A DNA stretch of 64,000 nucleotides, taken from NCBI GenBank assembly GCA_029867005.1, contig CP123443.1, positions 992,001 through 1,056,000 on the forward strand. The letters run 5' to 3'. The DNA comes from Candidatus Haliotispira prima. Lineage in GTDB: Bacteria; Spirochaetota; Spirochaetia; SP-2023. The translations under genes were made by a program, and so were the position numbers. The notes beneath the pieces were generated by a model that did no database searches, had not been told where the DNA came from, and saw only the letters and a list, made by a program, of their open reading frames with translations. Positions 9,307 through 19,465 of the stretch are shown here, piece by piece (the stretch's first letter is position 1; every line of letters starts with the position of its first letter).

Positions 9307-10113
9307 TTATGTATTCTTCCGTTGGCGCACTTTTTTGATGTGAAGGGTATTGTGCCAATGGCGGGCATAGCGCATCAGATAGAGAAAGGGTGTGTCCAGA
9401 AGGGCGACAATTACCCGGATAATATAGGTACCGAGGATATAGGTCTGAATGACGACCTTTAATTCCAGCGGTCGTTCGGCCAGGATCACCCAAGCCAGCA
9501 GGCTGAATACGGTGCTGTCGATTAGCCCGGACAGCATGGTGCTGAGATTGTTGCGCAGCCAGATGAGGCGTTTGCCATGGCGTTTGCGCATCAACCGATA
9601 GATAAAGACATCGTGCATTTGGCTGATCAGATAGGCACTCATTCCGGCAATAAATAAAGTGGGTACACTGGTAAACAAATCGCGGATCCGGCCGTGAACG
9701 GGCAGAGACCAAGCCCATTCTGCGGAGGGAATGGTGGCGAGGTCCAGCGGTTTAAAGCCAATGGTCAGAGTCGTAATGACGGTCCACAACAGCATTGCCA
9801 TGAAGCCAATCCAGACACCTTTTCTGGCGGCCCCGACACCCTCGTATTCGGCCAAAGCATCGGTACATAAGTAGGTTCCGGAAAACAGAATGGTGCCCAG
9901 AGCAACCGGATCCTTGAAGAAAGGAAAATCGACAACTTTCAATACCTGGAGATTTGCTCCGATGATGGCTACGGCGATGAATGTGTAGAGGCCCTCTTTG
10001 CCCAGCAGGGCGTAGAAGACCAGGATTGCCGTAAAATAAATGATCAACGAAATGATCTCCATCCCAAGTATCGGGATGTTTTGCAAGGTTTGGGTCAGAT
10101 TGTCGGAAAGCAT
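9307..10113 (-). CDS. Queuosine precursor transporter, VUT family (YhhQ-like)
   Basis: 268 residues with about seven hydrophobic segments. Vut_1/YhhQ family signatures are clear: DPVALGTILFSGTYLCTDAL in the third segment and RNNLSTMLSGLIDSTVF towards the C-terminus. Members import 7-deazaguanine precursors (preQ0/preQ1) for queuosine in tRNA. AAGGAG lies 7 bases before the ATG. It appears to be a single-gene unit. I looked for a preQ1 riboswitch upstream and found no match. Confidence 0.85.
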   Translation of the reverse strand: MLSDNLTQTLQNIPILGMEIISLIIYFTAILVFYALLGKEGLYTFIAVAIIGANLQVLKVVDFPFFKDPVALGTILFSGTYLCTDALAEYEGVGAARKGVWIGFMAMLLWTVITTLTIGFKPLDLATIPSAEWAWSLPVHGRIRDLFTSVPTLFIAGMSAYLISQMHDVFIYRLMRKRHGKRLIWLRNNLSTMLSGLIDSTVFSLLAWVILAERPLELKVVIQTYILGTYIIRVIVALLDTPFLYLMRYARHWHNTLHIKKVRQRKNT

Positions 10114-10782
10114 ATGGCTGGCTCCTTACAGAAAGACTTTACTGTATATTTCTGCCTGACAAACAGGCTGTCCGTTTTCGTAAAGTTCTTTCGTAAAATT
10201 CCCCGATAAAATCTCGAAGGGAAGGCAAAACGGTCTACACAAATTCAGGCCGTCTACAGACAAAATAACCGTCCGGCGCAAAATGGTAAAGTGGGGTAGT
10301 TTTCTAACATCGGTCGAAAATTGACATTCAGGCCTCAAAATCGGGTAGGCAGAGAGCGACCGAAGAAAGCCCGCCTCAAAAAAATGGTGTCCAAGTGTCC
10401 ATAGTACTCAAATGGGGGACCCTTTTGCTGTCCAATCTTTAATACTCATATTTACGGCACCGAGGATATGAGTATTAAAGATTTTTCGCAAGGCCGGCCA
10501 AGATCAAACAGAACCAAATCAATACCGGAATAGAATTTCTCCAAGACAACCCTTCCTTTTGGGTTTTCCGGGGTCCGACAGCTCTTTCCTAAGTTTCGAT
10601 GTGGGGAGATCACAGGCAATCCCGGAGTCGTTTTGTTGTGGGACAGATAAAATTACAGGTGCACCCCGGATTTTGAGATTTAACGACTTTACTTTCACTC
10701 TAAATTCCTATATTATAAGAATAGTCGTATTTCTTTTTGTAACAGTTTAAAATCAATATCTCCAGATATAGCAGGAATATAA
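10114..10782. other. Divergent intergenic region
   Basis: 669 bases between the YhhQ-like gene (minus) and lipA (plus). It contains an 18-bp perfect A/T-rich inverted repeat (10434-10483) and, before lipA, an AT-rich stretch around 10700-10735 that could hold the promoter. Short ORFs here have no ribosome sites. Confidence 0.4.
10434..10483. repeat. 18-bp perfect inverted repeat
   Basis: Arms at 10434-10451 and 10466-10483 match perfectly around a 14-base loop; the right arm runs into a short T-run. It lies alone in a divergent intergenic region. It could be a bidirectional terminator or a regulator site. Confidence 0.6.
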
Positions 10783-11682
10783 GTGTCAGGTGACGAAAAG
10801 ACTCTGCTCCCCAAGCCCCCGTGGCTGCGAAAAAAACTATACAACAACACATTTAATGTAGACCGAGCCATTGAGCACAATGGCTTGGAAACTATATGTA
10901 AAGAAGCCGCCTGTCCGAATCGCAGTGAGTGTTGGCATGCGGGCACGGCAACCTTTCTGATCTTGGGGCGGATTTGCACCAGAAAATGCACCTTCTGTAA
11001 TGTCGAATCGGGCACCCCGGGCTTTGTCGACCCCTTGGAACCGACAAAAGTTGCCGATGCCGTTGAAGCTCTCAAACTGAACTACACCGTCATTACTTCG
11101 GTCAACCGCGATGACTTGCCCGATGGGGGGGCACAGCATTTTGTCGATGTGATTCGGGCTGTGCGTGAGCGCAGACCGGACAACAAAATTGAGGTGCTAA
11201 TCCCTGATTTGTTGGGCGATTGGGAAGCCTTGCGAAAAATTGTGGATGTTGCACCTGAAGTTTTGAACCACAACATAGAGACGATAGAGCCTTTTTATTA
11301 CTACGTTCGCCCCAAGGCGGACTATCGACGCTCGCTGGAGCTGTTCAGCGAAGTGAAGAGGATGGCTCCCTCCATGGTGACAAAGTCCGGAATCATGGTG
11401 GGAATGGGAGAAGACCCGAATGACGTGCGGCAGGCGTTTCGGGATTTGCTGGAGGCCGGAGTCGATGTCCTGACTGTCGGGCAATATTTACAGCCGACCA
11501 GACAGCATTTGGATGTGGAAGAATATGTCACCCCCGAGCAATTTGAAGCCTACGCGGAATACGCCTATTCCATCGGTTTTAAGGGTGTCGCTTCCGGGGT
11601 CTTCGTCCGCAGTTCCTACAAGGCGGATGAGCTTTACGCACAGGCAAGACAGAAAATTGAGATGCAGGAAGAATTAGCCTGA
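10783..11682 (+). CDS. lipA: Lipoyl synthase
   Basis: 299 residues. Radical SAM enzyme that inserts two sulfurs into octanoyl-lysine on lipoyl domains. Both iron-sulfur motifs are complete: the auxiliary cluster CKEAACPNRSEC (C39, C44, C50) and the radical SAM motif CTRKCTFC (C65, C69, C72). The C-terminal serine ligand is present in VRSSY. The start is GTG at 10783 with AGGA about 7 bases upstream. It lies 31 bases before aceE, which makes sense because AceF, two genes on, is its substrate. Confidence 0.96.
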   Translation: MSGDEKTLLPKPPWLRKKLYNNTFNVDRAIEHNGLETICKEAACPNRSECWHAGTATFLILGRICTRKCTFCNVESGTPGFVDPLEPTKVADAVEALKLNYTVITSVNRDDLPDGGAQHFVDVIRAVRERRPDNKIEVLIPDLLGDWEALRKIVDVAPEVLNHNIETIEPFYYYVRPKADYRRSLELFSEVKRMAPSMVTKSGIMVGMGEDPNDVRQAFRDLLEAGVDVLTVGQYLQPTRQHLDVEEYVTPEQFEAYAEYAYSIGFKGVASGVFVRSSYKADELYAQARQKIEMQEELA

Positions 11683-11713
11683 TTTTGACTGAAGATAGAG
11701 AGAGGATTCCCGG

Positions 11714-14368
11714 ATGTTCCAAGATTTAGATCCAGAAGAAACGCGAGAATGGCTTGAGGCCTTTGCTGCCGTGATTAAAAACGAAGGCGAAGAGAAGGCA
11801 GAATTTCTGATAGATATCCTGCAACGCCATTTGGGCGGCACGTCGCACCAACTCTCCACACCTTACATCAATACCATCCCGGCGGAACGGGGTGCCAAAA
11901 TGCCGGAAAATAGTGCCATAGCCAGAAATGTTGCCGCGTATGTCCGTTGGAATGCCATGGCAATGGTGGCCAAGGCCAACAAGAAAATTGATGGTATCGG
12001 GGGACACATCGCTTCTTTTTCTTCTTCCGGAACGATCTACGGAGTTGGTTTTGACTATTTTTTTCGTGGCCCCAACGCTGAAAATGGAGCTGACCTGATC
12101 TTTTATCAGGGGCATATCTCCCCGGGCATTTACGCGCGTGCCTATGTCGAAGGGAGACTTTCGGACAAGCAGTTGGAAAATTTCCGTCAGGAGACCGGAG
12201 GGGAGGGCCTTTCTTCTTATCCGCATCCCCGTCTGATGCCCAATTTTTGGCAGTTTCCCACGGTTTCGATGGGTTTGGGTCCGATCATGGCTATTTATCA
12301 GGCCCGCTTCATGAAATACATGGAAAATCGGGGCTTTTTGAAGATCGGTGAGCGAAAAGTGTGGGCTTTCCTCGGTGACGGAGAAACAGACGAACCGGAA
12401 ACGTTGGGAGCCATTGGCATTGCGGCACGGGAGAATTTGGACAATTTAATTTTTGTGTTGAATTGCAATTTGCAACGTTTGGACGGCCCGGTCCGGAGTG
12501 CAGGTAAAATCGTGCAGGAAATGGAGGGCCATTTCCGAGGTGCCGGCTGGAATGTAATTAAGGTTTTGTGGAGTACGGAGTGGGATGAGTTATTTGCCAA
12601 GGATGGCGGGCCTGATTTGATGAAGCATTTGGAAGCCATCGTGGACGGTGACTTTCAGCGCATCAATGCCAACTACAAAGATGGCCTATACATTCGGGAG
12701 CATTTGTTCAATACGCCGGAGTTGCGTAAGTTGATTGAAGGCTGGAGCGATGAAAAGTTGTCCAAGTTGTCTCGCGGCGGTCACGACCCTCGCAAAGTGT
12801 ATGCGGCGATGCACGAGGCGGTAAACCACAAAAACCGACCCACTATCATCCTGGTCCAAACGGTCAAAGGGCACGGTATGGGTGAGGCCGGTGAGGCGGC
12901 CAACGATACCCACAGTCAGAAGAAGATGAACAAGGAGTCTTTGCTTGCTTTCCGGAATCGATTCAATGTGCCATTGAAGGATGAGGAACTGGAAGCCCTG
13001 CCGTTTATCAAGCCGGAACCGGACAGCCCCGAGGCCAGGTTTATTGAAGAAACCCGCAGCGCACTGGGTGGCTCTATTCCCGTCCGTCAGTTTCGTCAGA
13101 ACCCTTTGGAGGTCCCGGAGCTGAGCGATTTTCAGGCCGTGCTGGACGGCAGCGGAGACCGGGAAATATCTACCACTATGGGTTTTGTGCGCATCCTGAA
13201 CATTTTGTTGAGCAAGAAAACGATTGCCGACCGCATTGTGCCGATTGTCCCGGATGAGGCCCGTACCTTCGGGATGGAAGGACTCTTTAAGAAGTTGGGT
13301 ATCTACAACCCGAAGGGTCAGGTTTACACCCCGGTGGACAAGGGTTCTCTAATGTGGTACCGCGAGGATACCAAGGGCCAGTTATTGCAGGAAGGCATCA
13401 ATGAAGCGGGTGGTTTTAGCTCCTGGCTGGCTGCGGGGACTTCGTACGCTAACCATGATATACCGATGATACCATTCTTTGCTTACTACTCCATGTTTGG
13501 TTTTCAACGTATCGGAGACTTGGCTTGGGCGGCAGGAGACCTGCTGGCCAAGGGTTTTCTGATTGGGGCGACAGCAGGGCGGACCACGTTGAACGGAGAG
13601 GGCCTGCAACATCAGGACGGGCACCACCTTCTGACTGCGGCTACTTTGCCCAGTTGTCTTGCGTACGACCCTTCTTTTGTTTATGAGATGGCTGTGGTGA
13701 TCCAAGACGGCCTGAAGCGTATGTACAAAGATGGGGAAGCCGTATTCTATTACATCACGGCGATGAACGAAAACTTTGTTCAGCCTGCGATGCCGGAGGG
13801 TGTGGAAGAAGGTATCCGTCGGGGGATTTATCGCTTCCGGGCTTCCGACGTAAAGAAACCAAAGGCTAAAGTGCATCTTTTGGGTAGCGGCAGTATTTTT
13901 ATCGAGGTTCGCGAAGCTGCCCGGATTTTGGAAGAGGACTACGGTGTGGCCGCTGATATTTGGAGTGTGCCCGGTATCGTGCAGTTGTACCGCGATGGTA
14001 TGGACTGCACACGCGAAGATACTCTGGGCTCTCCCGGCAAGCGCGTACCCTATGTGCAGCAGGTCATGGCCGAGGTCGATGCCGGCAACGAGGAGCCGGC
14101 CATTATCAGCACGGACTACGTGAAGGCCTATGGCAACCTGCTGGCACCATACCTGAAACGTCCGTTGTTTACCTTGGGTACAGATGGCTATGGCCGTAGT
14201 GACTCGCGGGATGCTTTGCGAGAGCATTTTGAGGTCAATCGCAAGTATATCGTCATTTCGGCTTTGCGAGCCTTGGTGGAACAGGAGAGACTGGATGCTA
14301 CGGTACTCAGGGATGCCAGAAAAAAACTGGGTATAAATAAGGCAAAGAAGAACCCGCGTTTGGCGTAG
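11714..14368 (+). CDS. aceE: Pyruvate dehydrogenase E1, homodimeric type
   Basis: 884 residues, the usual length for the homodimeric AceE family found in Gammaproteobacteria and Actinobacteria and unlike the alpha2beta2 E1. It uses thiamine diphosphate to decarboxylate pyruvate and acetylate the lipoyl group on AceF. The ThDP-binding GDGE...N motif is visible (AFLGDGETDEPE, then LDNLIFVLNCNLQRLDGPV), as are family blocks such as QDGHHLLTA and the C-terminal DGYGRSDSR. Second gene of lipA-aceE-aceF-lpd. Confidence 0.96.
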   Translation: MFQDLDPEETREWLEAFAAVIKNEGEEKAEFLIDILQRHLGGTSHQLSTPYINTIPAERGAKMPENSAIARNVAAYVRWNAMAMVAKANKKIDGIGGHIASFSSSGTIYGVGFDYFFRGPNAENGADLIFYQGHISPGIYARAYVEGRLSDKQLENFRQETGGEGLSSYPHPRLMPNFWQFPTVSMGLGPIMAIYQARFMKYMENRGFLKIGERKVWAFLGDGETDEPETLGAIGIAARENLDNLIFVLNCNLQRLDGPVRSAGKIVQEMEGHFRGAGWNVIKVLWSTEWDELFAKDGGPDLMKHLEAIVDGDFQRINANYKDGLYIREHLFNTPELRKLIEGWSDEKLSKLSRGGHDPRKVYAAMHEAVNHKNRPTIILVQTVKGHGMGEAGEAANDTHSQKKMNKESLLAFRNRFNVPLKDEELEALPFIKPEPDSPEARFIEETRSALGGSIPVRQFRQNPLEVPELSDFQAVLDGSGDREISTTMGFVRILNILLSKKTIADRIVPIVPDEARTFGMEGLFKKLGIYNPKGQVYTPVDKGSLMWYREDTKGQLLQEGINEAGGFSSWLAAGTSYANHDIPMIPFFAYYSMFGFQRIGDLAWAAGDLLAKGFLIGATAGRTTLNGEGLQHQDGHHLLTAATLPSCLAYDPSFVYEMAVVIQDGLKRMYKDGEAVFYYITAMNENFVQPAMPEGVEEGIRRGIYRFRASDVKKPKAKVHLLGSGSIFIEVREAARILEEDYGVAADIWSVPGIVQLYRDGMDCTREDTLGSPGKRVPYVQQVMAEVDAGNEEPAIISTDYVKAYGNLLAPYLKRPLFTLGTDGYGRSDSRDALREHFEVNRKYIVISALRALVEQERLDATVLRDARKKLGINKAKKNPRLA

Positions 14369-14446
14369 CCTGACGAATGGTTATACAACAATGATCGTGC
14401 GGGTAACGGAAGAGGAACACGACAGTTTGAGGAGCAAAGTGACTTT

Positions 14447-16072
14447 ATGGCGAATGTAATAGATATTGTGGTACCGGACGGAGTCTCTGATGCTGCCGTC
14501 GTTGAAATTATGCAGCAGACGGGTGCTGTAGTGGCTGAGGAAGAGTCTTTGTTGGCGGTTGAGACGGACAAGGCCACCGCTGAAATTCCGTCTCCGGCAG
14601 CCGGAAAACTGTTGGAGCTGAGCGTTAAAGAGGGCGATACGGTCTCCGGCGGTGATGTGATTGGCAGGTTGGAAGCAGAGAGTTCTGCCGGGGCGGATAC
14701 GGTTTCGGATCAAATAGCCGTGCCTGTCCGGGTTCCGGCTCCCGAAGAGAATTTGGGGCTGATGGATATTGTGGTACCGGATGGCGTTACGGATGCTGCG
14801 GTAGTGGAAATTATGCAGGATGTCGGGGCAGAAGTTGCCGAAGACGATTCGTTAATAGCGGTTGAAACGGACAAGGCCACCGCCGAAATCCCGGCTCCGG
14901 CAGCCGGGAAGCTGTTGGAGCTGAGTGTCGGTACGGGAGATACGGTCTCCGGCGGAGATATAATTGGCAAGCTTCAGGTCGTGGGTGCCGCCGGCTCTGC
15001 CGGCGCAGCAGCATCCGAGTCATCCGAGTTATCCCAATCTTCTAAGACACCCAAACCGGATCGTGTGGAGGTGCCCGTTTCTGTGGCAGATGTTGCGGCT
15101 CCGGCGGGGGCGGTATTGACCAATACCCAGAATCCGGGCGGCAGCGTACATGCCTCGCCCTCGGTGCGCCAATTCGCACGCGAATTGGGTGTGGATATCC
15201 GGCGTATCAGCCATACCACCGGACCGAAGGGGCGTATTACTTTTACCGATGTCAGAAATTTGGTGAAATCAGTGATGAGTGGCTCTGCGGGCACCGAGGG
15301 CACTAATAGTATTACGGGTGGGGGCATTCCGCGCATTGAGTTGCCGGATTTTACGAAGTTCGGCTCAACGGAAGAGTTTGCTCTAAGCAAAATTAAACAG
15401 ATTACCGGCAAACATTTGAGCAAGGGTTGGCTCAATATTCCCTTGGTGACGCACTTTGAGGAAACAGACATCACAGAGTTAGAAGATTTTCGCAAGGAGT
15501 TGAACAACCGCAAAGCGGTTGGCAAGGACAAGGATGGTTTGCCGAAGACTACAGCTTTGGCTTTTATTGTTAAGGCTGTCGTGAAGGCTTTGCAGCAGTA
15601 TCCCCAAGTCAATTCTTCGCTTGGCGGCGATGGCAAGTCCCTGATTATAAAGAAGTATTATAATATTGGCATTGCAGTGGATACTCCACGCGGTCTGATT
15701 GTTCCCGTGATTAAAAATGCAGACCAACTGTCGCTCGATGAGATTTCGGCTTATATCAGGGAACTTGGATTGAAGGGGCGTTCGGGCAAGTTGGTGCCGG
15801 CGGATATGGAAGGCGGCAGCTTTACTGTTTCGAGCCTGGGCGGTTTGGGCGGCACGAACTTTACGCCGCTGGTGAATCCGCCGGAGGCCGCAATTTTGGG
15901 CGTGGCCAAAGCGGCGATGAAACCGGTTTGGAATGGCAAGGAATTTCTGCCCCGTTTGATTCTGCCGTTTTCGGTGTCCTACGATCACCGAGTTCTTGAT
16001 GGTGGGGAAGTGGCGCGCTTCGGCAGCACTTTGGCGGGGTTTTTGAGAGATTTACGTTACATGCTGGTGTGA
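14447..16072 (+). CDS. aceF: Dihydrolipoamide acetyltransferase (E2)
   Basis: 541 residues: two N-terminal lipoyl domains, linkers, a peripheral-subunit-binding domain and a catalytic domain. The lipoylated lysines are K42 and K143, both in ETDKATAEIP. The binding domain reads ASPSVRQFARELGVD...GPKGRI (about residues 235-275). The catalytic motif SYDHRVLDGGE lies near the C-terminus. It transfers the acetyl group to CoA and forms the core of the complex. The two lipoyl domains are alike at DNA level, consistent with internal duplication. A 78-base gap separates it from aceE. Confidence 0.96.
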   Translation: MANVIDIVVPDGVSDAAVVEIMQQTGAVVAEEESLLAVETDKATAEIPSPAAGKLLELSVKEGDTVSGGDVIGRLEAESSAGADTVSDQIAVPVRVPAPEENLGLMDIVVPDGVTDAAVVEIMQDVGAEVAEDDSLIAVETDKATAEIPAPAAGKLLELSVGTGDTVSGGDIIGKLQVVGAAGSAGAAASESSELSQSSKTPKPDRVEVPVSVADVAAPAGAVLTNTQNPGGSVHASPSVRQFARELGVDIRRISHTTGPKGRITFTDVRNLVKSVMSGSAGTEGTNSITGGGIPRIELPDFTKFGSTEEFALSKIKQITGKHLSKGWLNIPLVTHFEETDITELEDFRKELNNRKAVGKDKDGLPKTTALAFIVKAVVKALQQYPQVNSSLGGDGKSLIIKKYYNIGIAVDTPRGLIVPVIKNADQLSLDEISAYIRELGLKGRSGKLVPADMEGGSFTVSSLGGLGGTNFTPLVNPPEAAILGVAKAAMKPVWNGKEFLPRLILPFSVSYDHRVLDGGEVARFGSTLAGFLRDLRYMLV

Positions 16073-16146
16073 GCCGATTGACCACATTTTGCGTATGGAA
16101 TGTTGTCTTTTACCAAGGTGGGCAGGTGGGCAGCATTCGTTTGTTT

Positions 16147-16165
16147 GTCCACAGTTTCTGTGGAC
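16147..16165 (+). other. Short intra-operon hairpin
   Basis: GTCCACAG-TTT-CTGTGGAC, a perfect 8-bp stem in the 180-base gap between aceF and lpd. Without a T-run it may be an RNA stability element; function unknown. Confidence 0.4.
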
Positions 16166-16252
16166 GGCCTGTCTGAATATGCATACACGAATGAGTAACA
16201 GAAAAAGGCAAATGAGTATTTACGTCCGGCGGGAACAGGCGAGGAGTGAGTA

Positions 16253-17674
16253 ATGGAACGATGGGATTTAGTGGTTGTAGGCGGTGGCCCCGGAGGGTAC
16301 AACGCGGCATTTCGCGCGGCGGATTTGGGGAAGAAGGTTGCTATCATTGAAAAATATAATTCATTGGGTGGGGTCTGCCTGAATGTTGGCTGCATTCCCT
16401 CCAAGTCTTTGCTGCACGTCTCCGAGGGGCTTCACGCGGTCAAAGAGTTGAAAGAAATGGGCTTTGAGGTCGAAGTAAAAAATATTGACAAGTCTTTGGA
16501 CAAGGTGCGGGCTTATCGGGATTCGGTAATGAACAAGCTGACGAATGGACTTTCGATGTTGGCCAAGCAGCGCAAAGTTACGCATATTGAGGGTGTTGCC
16601 ACGTTTAAGGATGATCATACTTTTTCTGTCCGTCCGCACAAAGGGGCCGGTGAGGAGTTTGATGTTGCATTTGACAACTGTATTCTGGCCATTGGTTCGC
16701 GTCCGGTACAGATTCCTTCTTTCCCGAATGATGATCCCCGACTGATTGATTCGACCGGGGCCCTGAAGGTCGAAGATGTGCCGAAAAAATTGCTAATTGT
16801 TGGTGGCGGAATTATCGGTTTGGAAATGGCCGAAGTCTACCAGGCTCTCGGCAGTGAGATTACCATCGTTGAATTGATGGACCACATCATCCCGCCGGCG
16901 GATAAAGATTTGACAGACCCCTTGATGAAACGTTTTGAGTCTTTTTCCACAATTTACCTGAAGACGAAGGTCACTCATATTGTGGCGAAACCGAAGGGTC
17001 TGGAAGTTTCGTTTGAGGGTGCGGCCTGTAATGAGACCCGGCTTTTTGACAAGGTGTTGGTAGCTGTAGGCCGCAGGCCAAACGGCGACCTGCTCAATGC
17101 CGGAACTGTCGGGGTGCAGGTGGATGATAAAGGTTTCATTGCTGTCGATGCTCAGCAGCGAACCAATGTGCCGCATATTTTTGCTATTGGCGATGTGGTC
17201 GGCCAGCCGATGTTGGCGCACAAGGCTGCGCATGAGGGGCATGTCGCGGCCGAGACTGTTGCGGGTCTGAAGTCCGCCTTTGCGCCGATGGGCATTCCTT
17301 CGGTGGCCTATACCACGCCCGAGATCGCCTGGGCCGGTGTGACGGAAAAGGAAGCCAGAGAAAAGGGTCTAAAGTACACGAAGGGGGTATTCCCCTGGGC
17401 GGCCAGCGGTAGGGCTATCAGCATGCAGGCCGGTGATGGCAAGGTGAAGTTATTGTTTGATGAAGAGACGCATCGCATCATTGGTGGTGGCATCGTAGGT
17501 TTGCACGCCGGTGACCTGATTTCTGAAATTATGTTGGCGATTGAACTGGGGGCGGACATGGTGGATTTGGGCAAGACCATCCATCCGCACCCAACTTTGG
17601 GGGAAACGCTGGGTTTCGCGGCGGAAGTTGCGCACGGGAGCATCACAGAAATCTACGTTCCCAAGAAAAAATAG
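16253..17674 (+). CDS. lpdA: Dihydrolipoyl dehydrogenase (E3)
   Basis: 473 residues. FAD enzyme that reoxidises dihydrolipoamide and passes electrons to NAD. It has the FAD-binding GGGPGG, the redox-active disulfide GGVCLNVGCIPSKS (C42/C47), the NAD-binding GGGIIGLEMA and the C-terminal catalytic HPHPTLGE (H444, H446). GAGGAG precedes the ATG. It completes the pyruvate dehydrogenase set; the 180-base gap after aceF may allow separate expression for other lipoyl complexes. Confidence 0.96.
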   Translation: MERWDLVVVGGGPGGYNAAFRAADLGKKVAIIEKYNSLGGVCLNVGCIPSKSLLHVSEGLHAVKELKEMGFEVEVKNIDKSLDKVRAYRDSVMNKLTNGLSMLAKQRKVTHIEGVATFKDDHTFSVRPHKGAGEEFDVAFDNCILAIGSRPVQIPSFPNDDPRLIDSTGALKVEDVPKKLLIVGGGIIGLEMAEVYQALGSEITIVELMDHIIPPADKDLTDPLMKRFESFSTIYLKTKVTHIVAKPKGLEVSFEGAACNETRLFDKVLVAVGRRPNGDLLNAGTVGVQVDDKGFIAVDAQQRTNVPHIFAIGDVVGQPMLAHKAAHEGHVAAETVAGLKSAFAPMGIPSVAYTTPEIAWAGVTEKEAREKGLKYTKGVFPWAASGRAISMQAGDGKVKLLFDEETHRIIGGGIVGLHAGDLISEIMLAIELGADMVDLGKTIHPHPTLGETLGFAAEVAHGSITEIYVPKKK

Positions 17675-17762
17675 ACAGGCAAATATATTGAAACTCTCCG
17701 GTTTGAGTAGTATTGTTTTAAAAGTCTGCAAGAGTTAGACCATAATTGAGGGGTATACAACC

Positions 17763-19241
17763 ATGACGCTTCTGACACTTGTTTTTATTGTTGTGGCAAT
17801 TATTGCGTTAGGGATTTTTTATTTCCGGTCGCTGATTACTTTTGCCGATTTTTTTGTAATTTGCAGTGCCGAGGGTATTTCTTCGCGCGGAGCCTTGACG
17901 GTGTGGTCCATTGCCAGGCGCAACAGAGAGCACAATCTTCCGAATCAAGTGTTTGAAGATGGCGATTTTCTGAATCGATGCATCTTGGACATGACGAAGC
18001 GAAAGGCTTCCTGTCACGAGAGTAGTAAGCGTTGGGCTTACTTTGTCAATCTACTGGATATTTTGTATGAAATCCGCCAAAACCTGTCTGCGAAAGTCCG
18101 TTCGACTACGGCAGTTTCTTCCTCCGTGGACTTACCGGAAGATTCTGTACTGTCGTTGACTGTCTCCGGCTTGGGTGGAGCGAGTTATCATTCAAAGATT
18201 TTGTCAAACGACAAGTTGGGAATGATAGTCAATTACCCTTCCGGACCGAAACTGCCTTTCAACTTTAGTTGGCGGGGCAAACAGGCACTTGTCAGCCTGA
18301 CGGTAAGCGGGGTTTCTTTTCGCTTTGCCATGACCTTTGACGAGGAGTATTGGGATCAAAGTTTTGCGACTTTGCGTTTGCTCCATTCCGATGCTTTTTC
18401 TCAGGAACAACGGCGCAATGATGTGCGTTACAACGTGCATATTCCGGCCGTTTTTAGTATTACGGAGCCGGAACTGTTGGAGAGTGACAGAGAGCTGTTG
18501 CGCGAAGCGCAGGAAGACGTTTTGGATGATTTCAGGCCAGTTGAACACCGCAGTGTGGTCAAGGACCTCTCTTTGGGGGGGTGCCGCATTTTGGTTGGCG
18601 GGGTCGTTCGGTCCGGCGTAAATTGCAAGCTTTTACTGCGTCTGAGCGGTCGGCATATACCTATTCACGGTATAACGAGATTGTCAGAGTACGTGGAGCC
18701 GGATGATTTTTCCTATGTGCGCGTTCAATTCTCTCATGTCGAGCGGGAGGATTTGCAGAAAATCTGTTCTTTCATCTATGGAATTGAAGTTGCGGAAGGC
18801 GATGTCCCTCCGACACCTCAGGAAGAAGGGGTGGAAAATGAAGGCTATGGCGATAGAGACATTGAATCTTTATACGCTTATGACTTGCCGGAATTGGACG
18901 AAGGATCAGAGATGGACCATCATGCGGCTTCTGAAGATCTGGAGCGGCAGATTCTTTTCGAGCAAAATGAGATTGCGATGGAACAGGCTGATTCTTTTGT
19001 GTCGGATATGGTGCCGTTGAGTGAGTCTGAGCAAATGGCTCTATTATCGGAAGTGGATGAGGTGTCCGACCATATTGTGGGAAATGCGGCAAGCGAAACG
19101 GCGGACAGGACGGAGAAGGTGGGGAGGGTTATTCCGGCCTCGGTGTCGATGTCGAGGGGGAAACCCAAGTCGGTCGCGAATAATACTGACGACAAGAATG
19201 ATTCTGACAAGAAATCGCAATTCATCGGAAAAACCATATGA
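17763..19241 (+). CDS. Membrane-anchored PilZ-domain protein
   Basis: 492 residues. One N-terminal membrane segment (LLTLVFIVVAIIALGIFYF) is followed by a cytoplasmic part. The c-di-GMP binding signature is complete: RRNDVRY (near residue 219) and DLSLGGC (near 267). The region before it may be a YcgR-like N-terminal domain. The last ~150 residues are acidic and probably disordered. PilZ proteins relay c-di-GMP levels to motility or surface functions; similar membrane-tethered forms occur in spirochaetes. GAGGGG lies 9 bases before the ATG. The target is unknown. Confidence 0.82.
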   Translation: MTLLTLVFIVVAIIALGIFYFRSLITFADFFVICSAEGISSRGALTVWSIARRNREHNLPNQVFEDGDFLNRCILDMTKRKASCHESSKRWAYFVNLLDILYEIRQNLSAKVRSTTAVSSSVDLPEDSVLSLTVSGLGGASYHSKILSNDKLGMIVNYPSGPKLPFNFSWRGKQALVSLTVSGVSFRFAMTFDEEYWDQSFATLRLLHSDAFSQEQRRNDVRYNVHIPAVFSITEPELLESDRELLREAQEDVLDDFRPVEHRSVVKDLSLGGCRILVGGVVRSGVNCKLLLRLSGRHIPIHGITRLSEYVEPDDFSYVRVQFSHVEREDLQKICSFIYGIEVAEGDVPPTPQEEGVENEGYGDRDIESLYAYDLPELDEGSEMDHHAASEDLERQILFEQNEIAMEQADSFVSDMVPLSESEQMALLSEVDEVSDHIVGNAASETADRTEKVGRVIPASVSMSRGKPKSVANNTDDKNDSDKKSQFIGKTI

Positions 19242-19465
19242 GATCTTTGTGAGGGGATATAATGCGGTCACGGGAGTTGCCCCGGGCCGTTTGGGGGCGG
19301 ATTCTTCGGCATTGCAATGCAGGAGCGGGTGGTTCGCGTCGATTCTGACGGAACGGAGTTGGAAGAGGCTCGGCAGTTTTCGTTTCTTTTTCTTTTGCAT
19401 TGGGACGCGGGTACAGATTTTGTGGAACATGGATCTTGTGCCCATACAGGAGCGCAGGTTGTAGC

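Noticed and set aside
10126..10338. Minus-strand ORF of 70 codons just before the YhhQ-like gene
   Set aside because: TTG start without a ribosome site and unremarkable composition; could be an unannotated leader but cannot be supported.
10114..10340. preQ1 riboswitch upstream of the YhhQ-like transporter
   Set aside because: No stem-loop with the short A-rich tail typical of preQ1-I; only ordinary small hairpins.
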